DNA from: Dactylonectria macrodidyma
Taxonomy: Eukaryota > Ascomycota > Sordariomycetes > Hypocreales > Nectriaceae
Assembly: GCA_020744425.1 (NCBI GenBank)
Contig: JAGMUV010000002.1
Span: forward strand, 3,330,501 to 3,394,500
Length of the DNA: 64,000 nucleotides
Direction: 5' to 3'
In this document: positions 1 to 10,294 of the stretch, one piece after another
How positions within the stretch are numbered: the stretch's first letter is position 1
How the letters are laid out: the number at the start of each line of letters is the position of its first letter
The notes under the pieces: model-generated
Seen by the model: the letters and a program-made list of their open reading frames with translations, nothing else
What the model was told of the DNA's origin: nothing
Database searches by the model: none
Made by a program: the position numbers and the translations under genes

Positions 1-923
1 AGCTTGGTGTGCGTGCTGCAAGCAAGCACTAGAGTCATCACTGGGCTTAGCAACCTCCCAGGTGACTCTGATGACTGGCCGTCTTGCAAATTCCCAATTC
101 CCAGCAATCACAGGTATCGCCCCAGCCACAGTAGAGAAGCAGCTAAGCAATGAGCCAGCAGCCATCCAGCATCAGCAATCCAGCCGGGCAATGCGGCCAG
201 CGGCCTTCTGGGCAGACAAGACAAGGCTCCAATGGGCCATGGGTGGTGCAGCGCGCTGTTGGGTTGGTGCTTACTGACGCACCACGAATCCTGGCAGACC
301 CCCCTGATCATTAATGATGGCCGGGTCCGCTGTCTGGTGCAGTGGAGAGTGGAGAGCCAACTTCCCTTAACCTCGCCCTGGCCCTGGTCCTTGAGCCCTT
401 GCTCTCACCTAATTCGCCCGTTGGCCACGCGCCCGTCAACCACGGAAAGTGAAGAGCCCCGCCCCGGACTCCAGACTAGCCTTCACTGGCTTCCACTGGC
501 TACAGGTACGTACCTACTACTGGCCGTACCTGCCTTAGCGGCATCGTTGGTTCCCAACTGGGAAAGTGCCTTTGGCATTGACAATTGTGCCTCAGGCCCA
601 CCCACCCCTTTAGCCCCTCCGCCGCAGCAACCTCGCCGTCTCACGTCGGCATTTATTTGTTCAGCTCGGGCTTCTCTGGGCTTTCTCTTTCTCTTCCTTC
701 TTTCTCACCCACCTCCAACATTCCCAGTCACTCGTTAGACTTCACCCAGGCTTTCAGCCCCCCACACTCTTTTATATACTTAGGCAGCCTCACCCGCTCC
801 CTTCGTTCCCCAGCTCAACACACTCCAACCCAAGTCACTCACTCAGTTTCTCTTCGCCTTCCACCTTCTCCCTGCCTTCCACCTTCTCCCTTTTAAATAA
901 TACCCAAAAACCCAAACTTCAAG
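1..923. other. upstream region of the Kre9/Knh1-like gene
   Basis: No convincing gene is seen. The last 300 bases before the ATG at 924 are strongly pyrimidine-rich (CTTTCTC, CCTTCCACC), as in highly expressed fungal promoters and leaders. A TATA-like TTTATATACT lies near 770-780, about 145 bases before the ATG. Reading frames here have no family resemblance or codon pattern. Confidence 0.5.
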
Positions 924-1763
924 ATGCAGTTCCGTGTTGCCGCCGCCGCCGTTCTCGGCTTTGTCGCCTCTGCCTTCGCCCAGGCCGCTGACTTCGACTC
1001 CGTCAGCATCGCCTCCTCAGTCAACGCTGGCGAGTCCGTTGTCATCAACTGGTCCGTTATCGATGCCGCCAAGTACGCTGGCGAGTCTGTCACCATCTCC
1101 CTGATCGGCGGAGCCACCCAGAACACCCAGGTCCCTCTCCAGACCATCGCCAGTAAGTTTTGAAGCTCTGCCTCGCAACGGGTATCTTGCGCAATTCAAA
1201 CCGAGTCACTGACACAAAATGCAGCCGGTGTCTCCAACGATGCTCTGACCTACACCTGGTCCGTTCCCGCCACTCTCGGTGACGATGCTTTCTACGGCCT
1301 CGTCTTCACCCTCGAGAGCGACTCCAGCGTCTTCCAGTACTCCAACCCCTTCTCCATCGTCAAGTCTACCGTTGTTGAGACCACTGCCACCACTGATGCT
1401 ACCGCCACTGTCACCTCCGGCTCCGGTGTCAAGACCATCAGCCTTTCTTCGCAGCCCGCCTACACCCAACCCGCTGGCTACACCACCGTTGTCCCTGTCT
1501 ACGAGACCACCACCGTCCCCTGCGTCAACAGCACCACCCCCGCTGTCTACGTTCCCCCTGTCCAGCACACCAGCGTCATCTACGAGGTCCCCTCTAACCA
1601 GACCTGGTCCACCGCTGTTGTCCCTGCCGTTACCACCACTGAGGGCAGCTACCCCGTTGCTACCACTCCCGCTACCACCGTCGTCACCGGCGCTGGTGCC
1701 CGCTTCGGCGCTGGCTCCATGGCCGTCGTCGGTGGTCTCCTAGTTGCCGCTCTTGCTCTGTAA
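924..1763 (+). CDS. GPI-anchored Kre9/Knh1-like cell wall protein
   Basis: This is a predicted secreted, GPI-anchored wall protein of 255 residues. Exons are 924-1152 and 1225-1763, with a 72-nt intron (GTAAGT...GCAG) that joins in frame. Residues 1-20 form a signal peptide ending AFAQA. An N-terminal Kre9/Knh1-type beta-sandwich follows (SVNAGESVVINW, then TYTWSVPATL and FTLESDSSVFQYSNPF), then a Ser/Thr/Pro/Val-rich stalk expected to be O-glycosylated. The tail is a hydrophobic stretch (GSMAVVGGLLVAALAL) after small residues, typical of GPI attachment. Yeast Kre9 and Knh1 act in beta-1,6-glucan assembly, but many filamentous-fungal members are simply abundant surface proteins, so the role here is inferred. 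C-rich third codon positions suggest high expression. The gene converges on the nitrate transporter. Confidence 0.85.
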
Positions 1764-3551
1764 GCGGAGTAATTAGGACGCGTTCGTTTTGGTTTCTATG
1801 TGATGTCATGACTGCATGACTGCATTTAGAGGGTTCCTCGTTGCTCCTGGTATGGAAAGCAGTCTGGGTAATTGACCTTTTCGCGCACATATGTTTGGTT
1901 TCTATATGGAAGGGAATATTCAAGGATTCAAGGATTGTTAATGTATTATGGATAAAACAGAAAAACCCACCTTGGGTTATTTGTCTCGATCAAGTTCCTG
2001 ACGTAGCATGCCTGTGTTCCTCTGCTGCTGCGTCGAATAGACATTTGACCCAGACTCTTTGATTTTTTTCGATACCCTATGTTGTGAACTACCCTACTGC
2101 CTGGATCTGATGTCGTGGAGAAGCTCAAAGCTCGCAATGTGGCTTTGATTAAGGGACTTTTCTCTTCCCGGGTTGATCAATTTCAATAGGATTTGAACTA
2201 GTTGAGTCTGCATGTTTCACCATTAGTTTATGCTCGCTCTCGGCAACGTGCGGACAGACCCGCAGGCTTTGACTATTCGTATCCAGCATCCCCTGACATG
2301 ACGATCTGCTATGGACAATTTCTGCTGCCGCTTTGGCCATGCGTTGGGAAGCGAATGAACGAGCGTCTATCCACGCAATGAACAGCGACTCAGTACATGA
2401 CGCATGAATCAACGACTTAGTCAGAAATGGATGCGACATGTCCGGCTGAACGTTTCGTTTCATCCACCTCGGATCGGAATGCAGCAGAATATGCAACCAC
2501 CGGCCATTCATGTGTTCGCGTGACATGACATAATGAATCTACGTATTGGTGTCTTGTATCGTTTCACCTCGCCAAGCCATGCGGGAAGCCGCACGTTGGA
2601 ATGCAACGGGACTGGTGTTTCCAACACACCCTCTCGGGAGCAACATGTCACTTATGCAACCTGTACGTCAGCGGCTCGATGGATCGGTTGGATGATCGGC
2701 GCATGATGACATCGCAAGCTCGGGTTGCTCCGTTACCCAGCCTTGTCGACGTCTTTTGTCTCTCAGAGGGGTTCAGGATGTTGCAAGATTTCGTTTCGTT
2801 TCATCTCAGTGCGAGTTTTTCGAAGCCCATCTTGTCAGCAGCTATCCGTTCTTTACGTGTGTGTGTGTTTTTACAATGATATCATCGCGGGGAAGGGTCG
2901 GTCCCCTAAAAAGCTAGAGCTTTATCAGTGTTTCGGATACCCATTGTGCGATCGATCTCAGTCAAGTCTCTCATCCCTACGGAGAATTGATCGAGATTGA
3001 TTGACGCGTGGCGTTTTGGAGATGGGATGCACAAGGGCGCATTTGCAAATATCGTTCCTGCAATAGACCAAAATTTCCTTGGTCTCACCATCCAACTCCA
3101 TATTGACATTGTTCGTTGCTTGCTTGTCTTACGCCGCGACACCATCGGCATTCGCGGAATGTGTGTCACAACAGCAAGGTGGTGGGGAGGGGCGTGAGGT
3201 CTCGAAAGATATGACAAAGCAGACAGAGAAAGACTGTTCATTCACGTGGAGTAAAAAGAAGTAAACAATTAAAATGCGTGTATGTGATGCCACATTCCGT
3301 GTTGAAGGTTGCGAATCCACCGCTGAATATCACCAAGCACTACCAATATCGATACCTATCGATACTGATACCCATACAAAAAGTACTCCATCTATAGTAG
3401 GTATCGGCCCTGACCAGGAGGCCGTTTTCCCGAATTCTCCTTTGCTTGCGCCTGCTAAACACGACGAGCGAGCAACCAAAAACACCAACAGGGGTCCCAA
3501 TAATCAATCTCTATCTATTCCGTCCCAAAACCCATTCTCTCCATCTATACT
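1764..3551. other. convergent intergenic region
   Basis: Some 1.8 kb separates the 3' ends of the wall-protein and nitrate-transporter genes. It holds short unrelated frames only, a small GT run near 2861-2871 and a GATA/ATCGAT-rich patch (CGATACCTATCGATACTGATACC) near 3348-3372. I see no gene, tRNA or mobile element. Confidence 0.5.
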
Positions 3552-5155
3552 CTAGTGTCCACCGACCTGGCCCTTGGGCAAGGGTGGGATCCAGCACACG
3601 GCCAAGTTGACGCCGATGTGGATGACGCCGATGACCCAGAAGCCCATGGCAAAGTCCTTGCCCTGGTTCATGAACCGGAAGATGATGGCGAAGATGATGC
3701 CGCCGAGGTTGCCGCCGCCACCCGTGAGGCCGGACAGGATGCCGTTGGCGAACGGGTGCACGTGGGGGACGAGGGCAAAGTTGGCGCCGTTTCCGGCCTC
3801 GTGGAAGACAGCCATGAGGACGATGAGCCCGACGAGGGTACCGATGTTGCCGCCGTTGGCCTCAGTCGGGTTGACCCGGCCGATGACGATGAGGAGCGCG
3901 CCCGTCAGGAGGCCGCAAGCAGTGATCCAGGCCTTCTTCAGCCAGAGGTTGCGTCCGCACCGGTTGTACAGGATGTCGGCCACGATGCCGCCGAGCGGCC
4001 GATTCACGAAGTTGAGGAAGCCGAAGATGGCGGCATAGTTGCTGGCCTTGGTCTGGTCGAGGTGGGGGAAGTTCAACTTGAAGTAGGAGCTGAGGATGGC
4101 GTTGATGGCGAGCTCGCCGCCGAACGAGCAAGCATACGTGGCGACGTGGAAGATGGTTTGGGGCGAGTAGACCACGGGCAGGGCCTCCTTCCAGCTGGGC
4201 TTGACGACAACCTCGCCGCGGGCAATCTCGAGGGCCTCACCGCGCGAGATGGCGTGCTCGTTGTCGTCAACCTTGATGTCCTTCTCAGAGCCGGTGGCAG
4301 TCTCCTCGTCCGAGGTGACCCTCTCAGGGGTGCGGGCGCCGCGAGGAGTGCCGTCGGAGTCGCAGATGCCGTGGGCCTCCATGTTCATGCGGATCTGCTG
4401 GGCCTGGTCGTCCCAGGATCCCATGGGAGTGTCGGGGCAGAGCAGGAGCATGCCGAGGCCGCAAGCAATTAGGCAGATCAGCGGCACGATGAAGGTGAGT
4501 CGCCACGCTTTGCCGGGTGTCATGCCGTTGTAAGTCATGAGGGAGTCGAAGACAGCCGGCATGATGAAGTAGGTAATGCCTCCGCCGGCATTGCCCCAGC
4601 CGCCAGCGAGGGCGTTGGCCGTACCCACGATGTTCTTGTCGAAGAAGCCGGTGCACCAGACCTGGCAGGGCACAAAGGTGGCTCCGAGGACGCCGATGAA
4701 GAATCGAGAAGCGTACAGACCGTTGGCATCCTTGACGAGAGGGGCGAGGCCGATGGGCAAGCAGCCGATGAGGATGAGGGAGGCGTAGACTCTTCGGGGG
4801 CCGTAGAGATCGCAGAGAGGGCCGGTGAGGAAACGAAGGAAGAAGGTGGCCGACAGGGAGACGATGTTGGAGTTGGCGACTTGAGCCGGGGTCAGGTGGA
4901 GGTCCTCCTTGATGGTGACAGTCAACAAGGGGGGGAATGTGTACCTTTACACAGGACTTGGTCAGCATTCACAATGGGGCATGCAAGGTGGATAAAGGCT
5001 TACCAGGCCCAGAACGCGAGCATGAAACCCAACCAAGAGAACAGGAAGACTCGGCCATGAAGATCGATGGGGTTGAGCATAGGAATGCTCCTGGCCTTCC
5101 TGGTGATTGGGTTGACCTCGGGGGTCTTCCACAATTGAGTGATTTGGACACCCAT
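3552..5155 (-). CDS. nrtA: nitrate/nitrite transporter, NNP family of MFS (NrtA/CrnA type)
   Basis: This plasma-membrane, proton-coupled nitrate uptake protein has 514 residues. On the minus strand the exons are 5155-5004 and 4944-3552. The 59-nt intron (GTAAGC...AAAG) splits a Trp codon so that [16 protein letters not shown] reads through, as in the family. The ATG at 5155 was chosen because no other ATG precedes it in frame and [16 protein letters not shown] matches the family start. Both glycine-rich nitrate signatures are present: [13 protein letters not shown] in the first half and [13 protein letters not shown] in the second. About 12 hydrophobic segments are split by a charged central loop ([18 protein letters not shown]), the usual fungal NNP topology. 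Nitrate and nitrite reductase genes, often clustered with it in Aspergillus, are not in this window. Upstream GATAAG sites suggest AreA/NIT2 control. Confidence 0.95.
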
Positions 5156-5320
5156 GTTGAGGAATTTGTTTGTTGCTGGATACAACTACCGGTTGGGTTT
5201 GTTTTCAGTGATAATTGAGCGAGTCGCTGTGAGGAGGAGCCGGTGCTGTATGACTCTTATCGTCTGATGGGTTGTTGATGTTCTTCTTTCCTTCCTTCAA
5301 GGGGGGACAAAGGCTACCTC

Positions 5321-5325
5321 ATATA
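5321..5325 (-). promoter_or_regulatory. possible TATA element of the nitrate transporter
   Basis: Read on the minus strand, this is the core of TCTATATGAGG, about 166 bases before the ATG. Position and composition fit a TATA-like element. No transcript data support it. Confidence 0.3.
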
Positions 5326-6318
5326 GACAACGAGTACAGTATATTCTTCAGTAATAAAAGTTCAATCAGATGTATCTCGAGACGTGCATCTCCGGATCTC
5401 GAGAGCAGGTTCCGTACAGGCTAACTCGATAAGGTGAGGTTATCTATGCTGTAAGTCTGACTGGAGAGACGGCTCAGTGGAGACGCACGTTGCTCCGGAG
5501 AGCGGAGATGTGCAAATCGACAAGCTGGTCTTCGTCTGCTGCTGATCCGATAAGAACGGGAGTGCCCACGGGGGCTAGGTAGGCGGGCCGCAGAACTTGG
5601 CTTGTGCCGTGGCAGAGGGCCCTGGTGGTCAAACGACAGGTCTCGGCAACAGGGGAGTGACAAGATTTTAGATTTATAACAGCCGAGATTCCTGGACGTT
5701 GACCGAGTGTGTGAAGCTCCCTGGACGTCTTGTTCCAGGAATTTGTCCAAAGGGGCTGTCCAGGGTCGTCCCTCTTTGGTTTATGATAAGACGAAAACGA
5801 TACGTAGTTGAATCCCACGGAGAGTGTGAGTGCGCTGGGTCCGACTTGAACAAAGTCTCACTTGAGGCCGTGGGATTTCGGAGATGTTCAATCCTTTGCT
5901 GCGTCCTCTGAGTGAGCGTTTTCGAGCGTCCCATGTCTCAGGAGATGCAATGCGTCGTATCTCTGCCGGGCAAGATATGACAGAGATAAGAAAGCCACAC
6001 GCTCCTACAGCGACTCGGTGAGGCGTCCATGGGCTGGAGGCGTTGGGCTTGGCCGACACCACTTAGTGCGGCTCAAGCTGTCTGCCAATGATAAGCGGGT
6101 GGTACCAGGACAAACTACCATGCTTCGATTGGGTGCGGGAAACTTGGCGCATCGGGAGATACAGGCCCTCTCGAGTGCGAAAGGGGAGAGAAAAGGGCTA
6201 AGGCGCTTCCTCGGAAGAGGGCAAGGTTGGGGTTTGTCGGGGGCGTAGCTAGCGCCAGGGTCGGTTTTTTTTTTGGAGATAAGGGCTCTGTGGTGTTTCG
6301 CAGTGTTGAAGAATGAAT

Positions 6319-6328
6319 CTCCGCGGAG
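6319..6328. promoter_or_regulatory. candidate NirA/NIT4-type site, palindrome CTCCGCGGAG
   Basis: The 10-base perfect palindrome CTCCGCGGAG contains CTCCGCGG on both strands. That fits the Aspergillus NirA consensus CTCCGHGG as I remember it. It lies inside the GATAAG cluster, 1.16 kb upstream of the nitrate transporter ATG, which is far for a fungal promoter. Confidence 0.35.
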
Positions 6329-7049
6329 CAACAAACACAGCTTTCGCTCTGGCGCCTGTCCCTATATAGCTGGCGAAAAAAACCGGAGCCGTGGGGGTTT
6401 GGTTTTGATAAGGCTACCGGTGAAGCATCATCCATGCGGGAATAGACGGAGCGCCCGTTGATAAAGAGACTCAAAGAGGGTCCCATCTGCTGTTCAATCG
6501 GCTGATGCAAATATTGTCGGTGTTCCAAAACGCTGGAGCAGCGTCAGAGTTGGCTCGGACAGGCGGAGAGTCACACCAGCCCAGTCCAAAAATTTGGACT
6601 CTTTTTGGTCGGGCACACGGGTTGAATAATTGGCGAGGAGAGCCGATGGTAGAGCAGTTTCAAGAGTCGGGATCCTTGGATTTCTCTCCAGCTAATTAAC
6701 GAAAAGTTGAGCTCTTCAATTGGTGTACTTGAGGCACCGTGGCGGCCCCAGCCTTCCAAGGCGTGGTGGCCTGGTTGTATGTGCAAACACACATACACAC
6801 GCGCACGCCTGCAAGAGGTGCGAAATCTGTGAGTTTTCTATCCTCTCACATGTCCCCTTTGGTCCTTTGGGTTTTCCTGCGGCCGTCTCGGGTGGTTCCA
6901 GAACTCTCAACCGGTCCCGGCGCCGGTCATCGGCCGTGTTAGCGAGAAACCCAAATGCTAGTCGGTGTGGCATTCTGGTCGTTGTAGGACTCGCTCGATC
7001 TGACGGGTCTTCCATGCTGATCGTTGGACGGTTCGAGAAGGCCGGAGCG

Positions 7050-7051
<2 letters not shown>

Positions 7052-7083
<32 letters not shown>
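7052..7083 (+). repeat. 32-base poly-G tract
   Basis: An uninterrupted run of 32 G residues lies in gene-free DNA. Such tracts are rare, can form G-quadruplexes, and are also a common place for base-calling or assembly error, so the exact length is unreliable. Confidence 0.9.
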
Positions 7084-10000
7084 CGAACAATACACATCCC
7101 TCTCTATTGCTCACTTGCTGTTCTTTCTTCCTGTTCCTTCCTTCTCTTCTATTTGATTGAGTCGCCCGGAACAGCCTGAGGCCTCGAGTTTCCGTTTGCA
7201 AAGCACAATTCCTCACTCACCAGCCTTGGTGCACATTCCACATCGTCTCGTTGGCGTGTTGCATGTACCCGCAAGAGTGCTCGTTTCTCGTTTTGACTCG
7301 CGCCTTCACGTCAAGCGTGAACCAAGATGTTGTGTTGTCACACTGACCACGAGTCAGACTTGGAGAATGCGGGTCGGGAATTTCTCCCGACCAGCGCTAA
7401 GCTGTAGCAGGTAACTATGTGAGGGGCAACTCGCCGAGTGGAGGGGCTGAGAGTCGTCCACATAATCTTTATGGGGGATAATTATTCTGGGGAGGCATCC
7501 CTAGCATGTGAAATTTACTTTTCCCTTGGCGAATGAATGGCCATTTTGAAGCAATCCTCTTTGGTATAGGGTAGGAACCCGAGTTTTCGGCAGTTTTCAA
7601 CAGACAAGCATGCGTCTCGAACCATGGTTTACTACGTGACCATGGTACCCGTAGTCAAATCACGAACCCTAGAAAGCACATACTGCACTTTGTGCTCTTG
7701 TTCCAACTAGTTTCTATTCTCATCATTCACATACATGACCCGGCATCCAATAGAGGATCTGAGACTGGAAATCGGGTTAACCAATCTTTGCACTAGGGTA
7801 TGACTTCAAGATCTCGAAGACCCGGTAGTGCGCCGTGTAGTTAAAAGAAAATCGGGTGGAAGGAGGAGGGGAACTGAGCGAACCATGATCGAAAGCCGTG
7901 TTCTCGTTGTTCGTTTTCAGCTGAGGTGGTTCTTGATAACTGGCCTAGACTACCGATAGAAGAACGAAACTACGAGACATATATCCACAGAATGTTGAGC
8001 ATGCCAAAAACACAGCCAAAAATGCCAAGATTTTTCTCCAGCGCGCTGCAGTAAACCGAATCAGAGGAGAATGAAAATAAAAGAAGGAAAAGAGTGTAGC
8101 TGAGCTTGCAGCTTGTTGAGGTTGAACAAGTGAGGCCAATAGCTGGATTCAGTTGGCTCGTGCGTTTCCCGGCTTTTAGAAGCTTCGTGATCGTGCATGC
8201 CATTCATGCGGCCAGGGGTTAGCCAAGTATCTCGGCGGGGTCAATGGGTCGGTTTGCTGGGGTACTCCAATATTACAGCGTGGCATTTACAGCATCTCAA
8301 CATTGCGACCGACAATCATGAGAGAACATGGCGAGGGATGCAGCAATGCGATGTAATTAGTTGACGGACGCTAGATCATCTACATAGTACCTAGGCCTAC
8401 TACGTCTATAGGCAAAGGACCGGGAAGGCAATTAGGGGAGTGATCCTAGCCTCGTGCATATGCCTTGAACAAGGACGTGTCTCCGGGACTTGCTTTGGCT
8501 GATGAGAACGCCTTCAAACTGGCCAATGCTGACCACCATGATCAGCGAGAGTGCTATGTTAGGGATATTTCCTCACAGGCCCGCAGGCGGTGAACCCGTG
8601 AACCGATGGGGGTGGTGGCCCCCTTTTCCCATTCCCTCGTTCCTCGTGCGTTGATCCTTGTCGAATTGTGGTATGGAAATTACCTGCTGCAACTCTCCGT
8701 CATGCCCGCTCGCGCCAATTGCTAAAAGGGCCAGAGCCAGTCACGGCTCAGAGATGATAGATTCGACCGAGTATTATAGAGCAGGGAACTGGGCAGTTCA
8801 GCAGCGTCGGCAGAAGACGCAGGGCTGGGGAGGGGGGGCTCATGTTGCTTTGCGTTGCCTTCCCTTGCGTCGAGCTGTCTGTCCCCAGTGGCCGCGAGCT
8901 CGTATTGACTTGCGCATCATCTGTAGACCCAATTAAGTCTTGACTCCTGGCATCTTTTCAGGTACCAGAGACACCTAAGGTACCCTGCTGAAAAAAATAG
9001 GATGGGTAGCATTAACCGGTGAGCACGTCAACATTTCCAGATTTCAACAAAACCACACCACCACTATCACCACCACCACACTAATCTCGACCCGCCGTGT
9101 CAAAATCGCCCCCGTCTCCAGCGTCCAGCGCCTAGCCAAGCCACGACGTCTTGGACAAGATCGTTTCTCGCCCAGGCCACAGAGAGAGTGACAGGCTTGC
9201 TAGAGACGACACGCGACTGGGTTCCCGCGTTCCAGCCCCCGAGTCCTTGCTTGCAGCTGTGCAACATTTGGCAGTCCCACAGGGCCGACGGCGTCTCTCC
9301 ATCCGGGCCCCAGTCATCACTCCTCATTCACCAGCGGTCTAGTCTCGTTGTTTGACTTCCTTTCCAGGTCGTTAACCACCCTGACTGGTCGGTTCCACAA
9401 GCCCCTGACCAGCGCCGTCGAAAGTTCTTGGTGCGATTCTTGCCTAGGCTGTTCTCAGCCGGCTTCTGTGCCTGAGTAGAAGACAGGTTTAGAGTGCACC
9501 TATTAATTACTACGTGCAGTAGTCTACTAGGAGCCCTTGGCGCGCATATCATCGTTTGGTGGACGGGACGGGACGGGTTTCTCTGTTGGTTAAGGTACGT
9601 ATCCAAGTAACTTCGTCCAATCTCGCTGCCACCGAGCCTTGACTGTGCGTCCCACCTTGGCTGTTACTGCACCTTGTACCCCGTCGCGTTCTTCGTTCCC
9701 CTTCTCACCATCCAAACCAAACACCCCAACTCTCAACCATGCTGGATCAGGACGTCGGCTTTTGATTGCTTCACCACATTCTCTCGGGTCTTCGAGGTTG
9801 TCGCCAGCCCCTCGACATCGCCTCTCTCCTCCCTCGTGCCTGCTCCTGCGCCGTTTTGTTTCGGCTTGTCTTGCCTCGCCTTGTTTCGTCTTGTCTTGCC
9901 TTGCCTTACCTATTCTTTTTTACCCACGACTCGACCAGCCTGGCCTCGTTCATTGCTCAATCCGGATCTCTGCCACCACCCTTACTACGTACTTTTTTTG

Positions 10001-10294
10001 CGCCACACTCGACTTTGATCTGTCGACTAACGATACGACCTCGCGCAAGGCATCAGCTTCATGCCCTCGAATCATTGAACTGCTAGTTGCCGACTGAAGA
10101 AAATACACCTGCGAATTCACTCGGCGTGCGCACCGAAGCTGGACGATCCGTCGACCTCCTCGTCTGGCGTCGCGACTCGGACTCCATCTCCTCCACGTAA
10201 CTTGGCATCCCAAGCGCTACTCTCTCGGTGGCCATAGCCTCGCGAGTTTCCCAGTATCAAACCTTCGCTCATTTAGCAACATTCCAACGCGACA

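Larger units (their letters stand above)
5256..6412. promoter_or_regulatory. cluster of eight GATAAG sites (AreA/NIT2 type) upstream of the nitrate transporter
   Basis: The exact hexamer GATAAG, on either strand, occurs at 5256-5261 (as CTTATC), 5428-5433, 5549-5554, 5785-5790, 5985-5990, 6090-6095, 6278-6283 and 6407-6412. AGATAA (5440-5445, as TTATCT) and GATAAA (6460-6465) add weaker sites. Random expectation for this hexamer in 1.16 kb on both strands is about 0.6. GATA factors AreA/NIT2 bind HGATAR and activate nitrogen-assimilation genes when ammonium is absent, so the cluster fits the neighbouring gene. Occupancy is inferred. Confidence 0.65.
5156..10294. other. large gene-free block between the nitrate transporter and the next gene
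   Basis: About 5.1 kb contains no frame with recognisable protein features. Apart from the regulatory cluster (5256-6412) it holds a 32-base poly-G run, a GT-rich patch near 6787-6810 (CACACATACACACGCGCACG), and pyrimidine-rich repeats with TTGTCTTGCC and TTGCCTTGCC near 9860-9905. The last stretch probably belongs to the 5' leader of the gene at 10295. Confidence 0.5.

Noticed and set aside
3555..4472. 305-codon open frame on the plus strand
   Set aside because: Lies wholly antisense to the nitrate transporter and is an artefact of its C-biased third positions; sequence is repetitive Asp/Glu/Gly/Val without domain features.
5156..5185. Extended start of the nitrate transporter upstream of 5155
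   Set aside because: The extra in-frame codons begin with TTG, not ATG; the family start fits the ATG at 5155.
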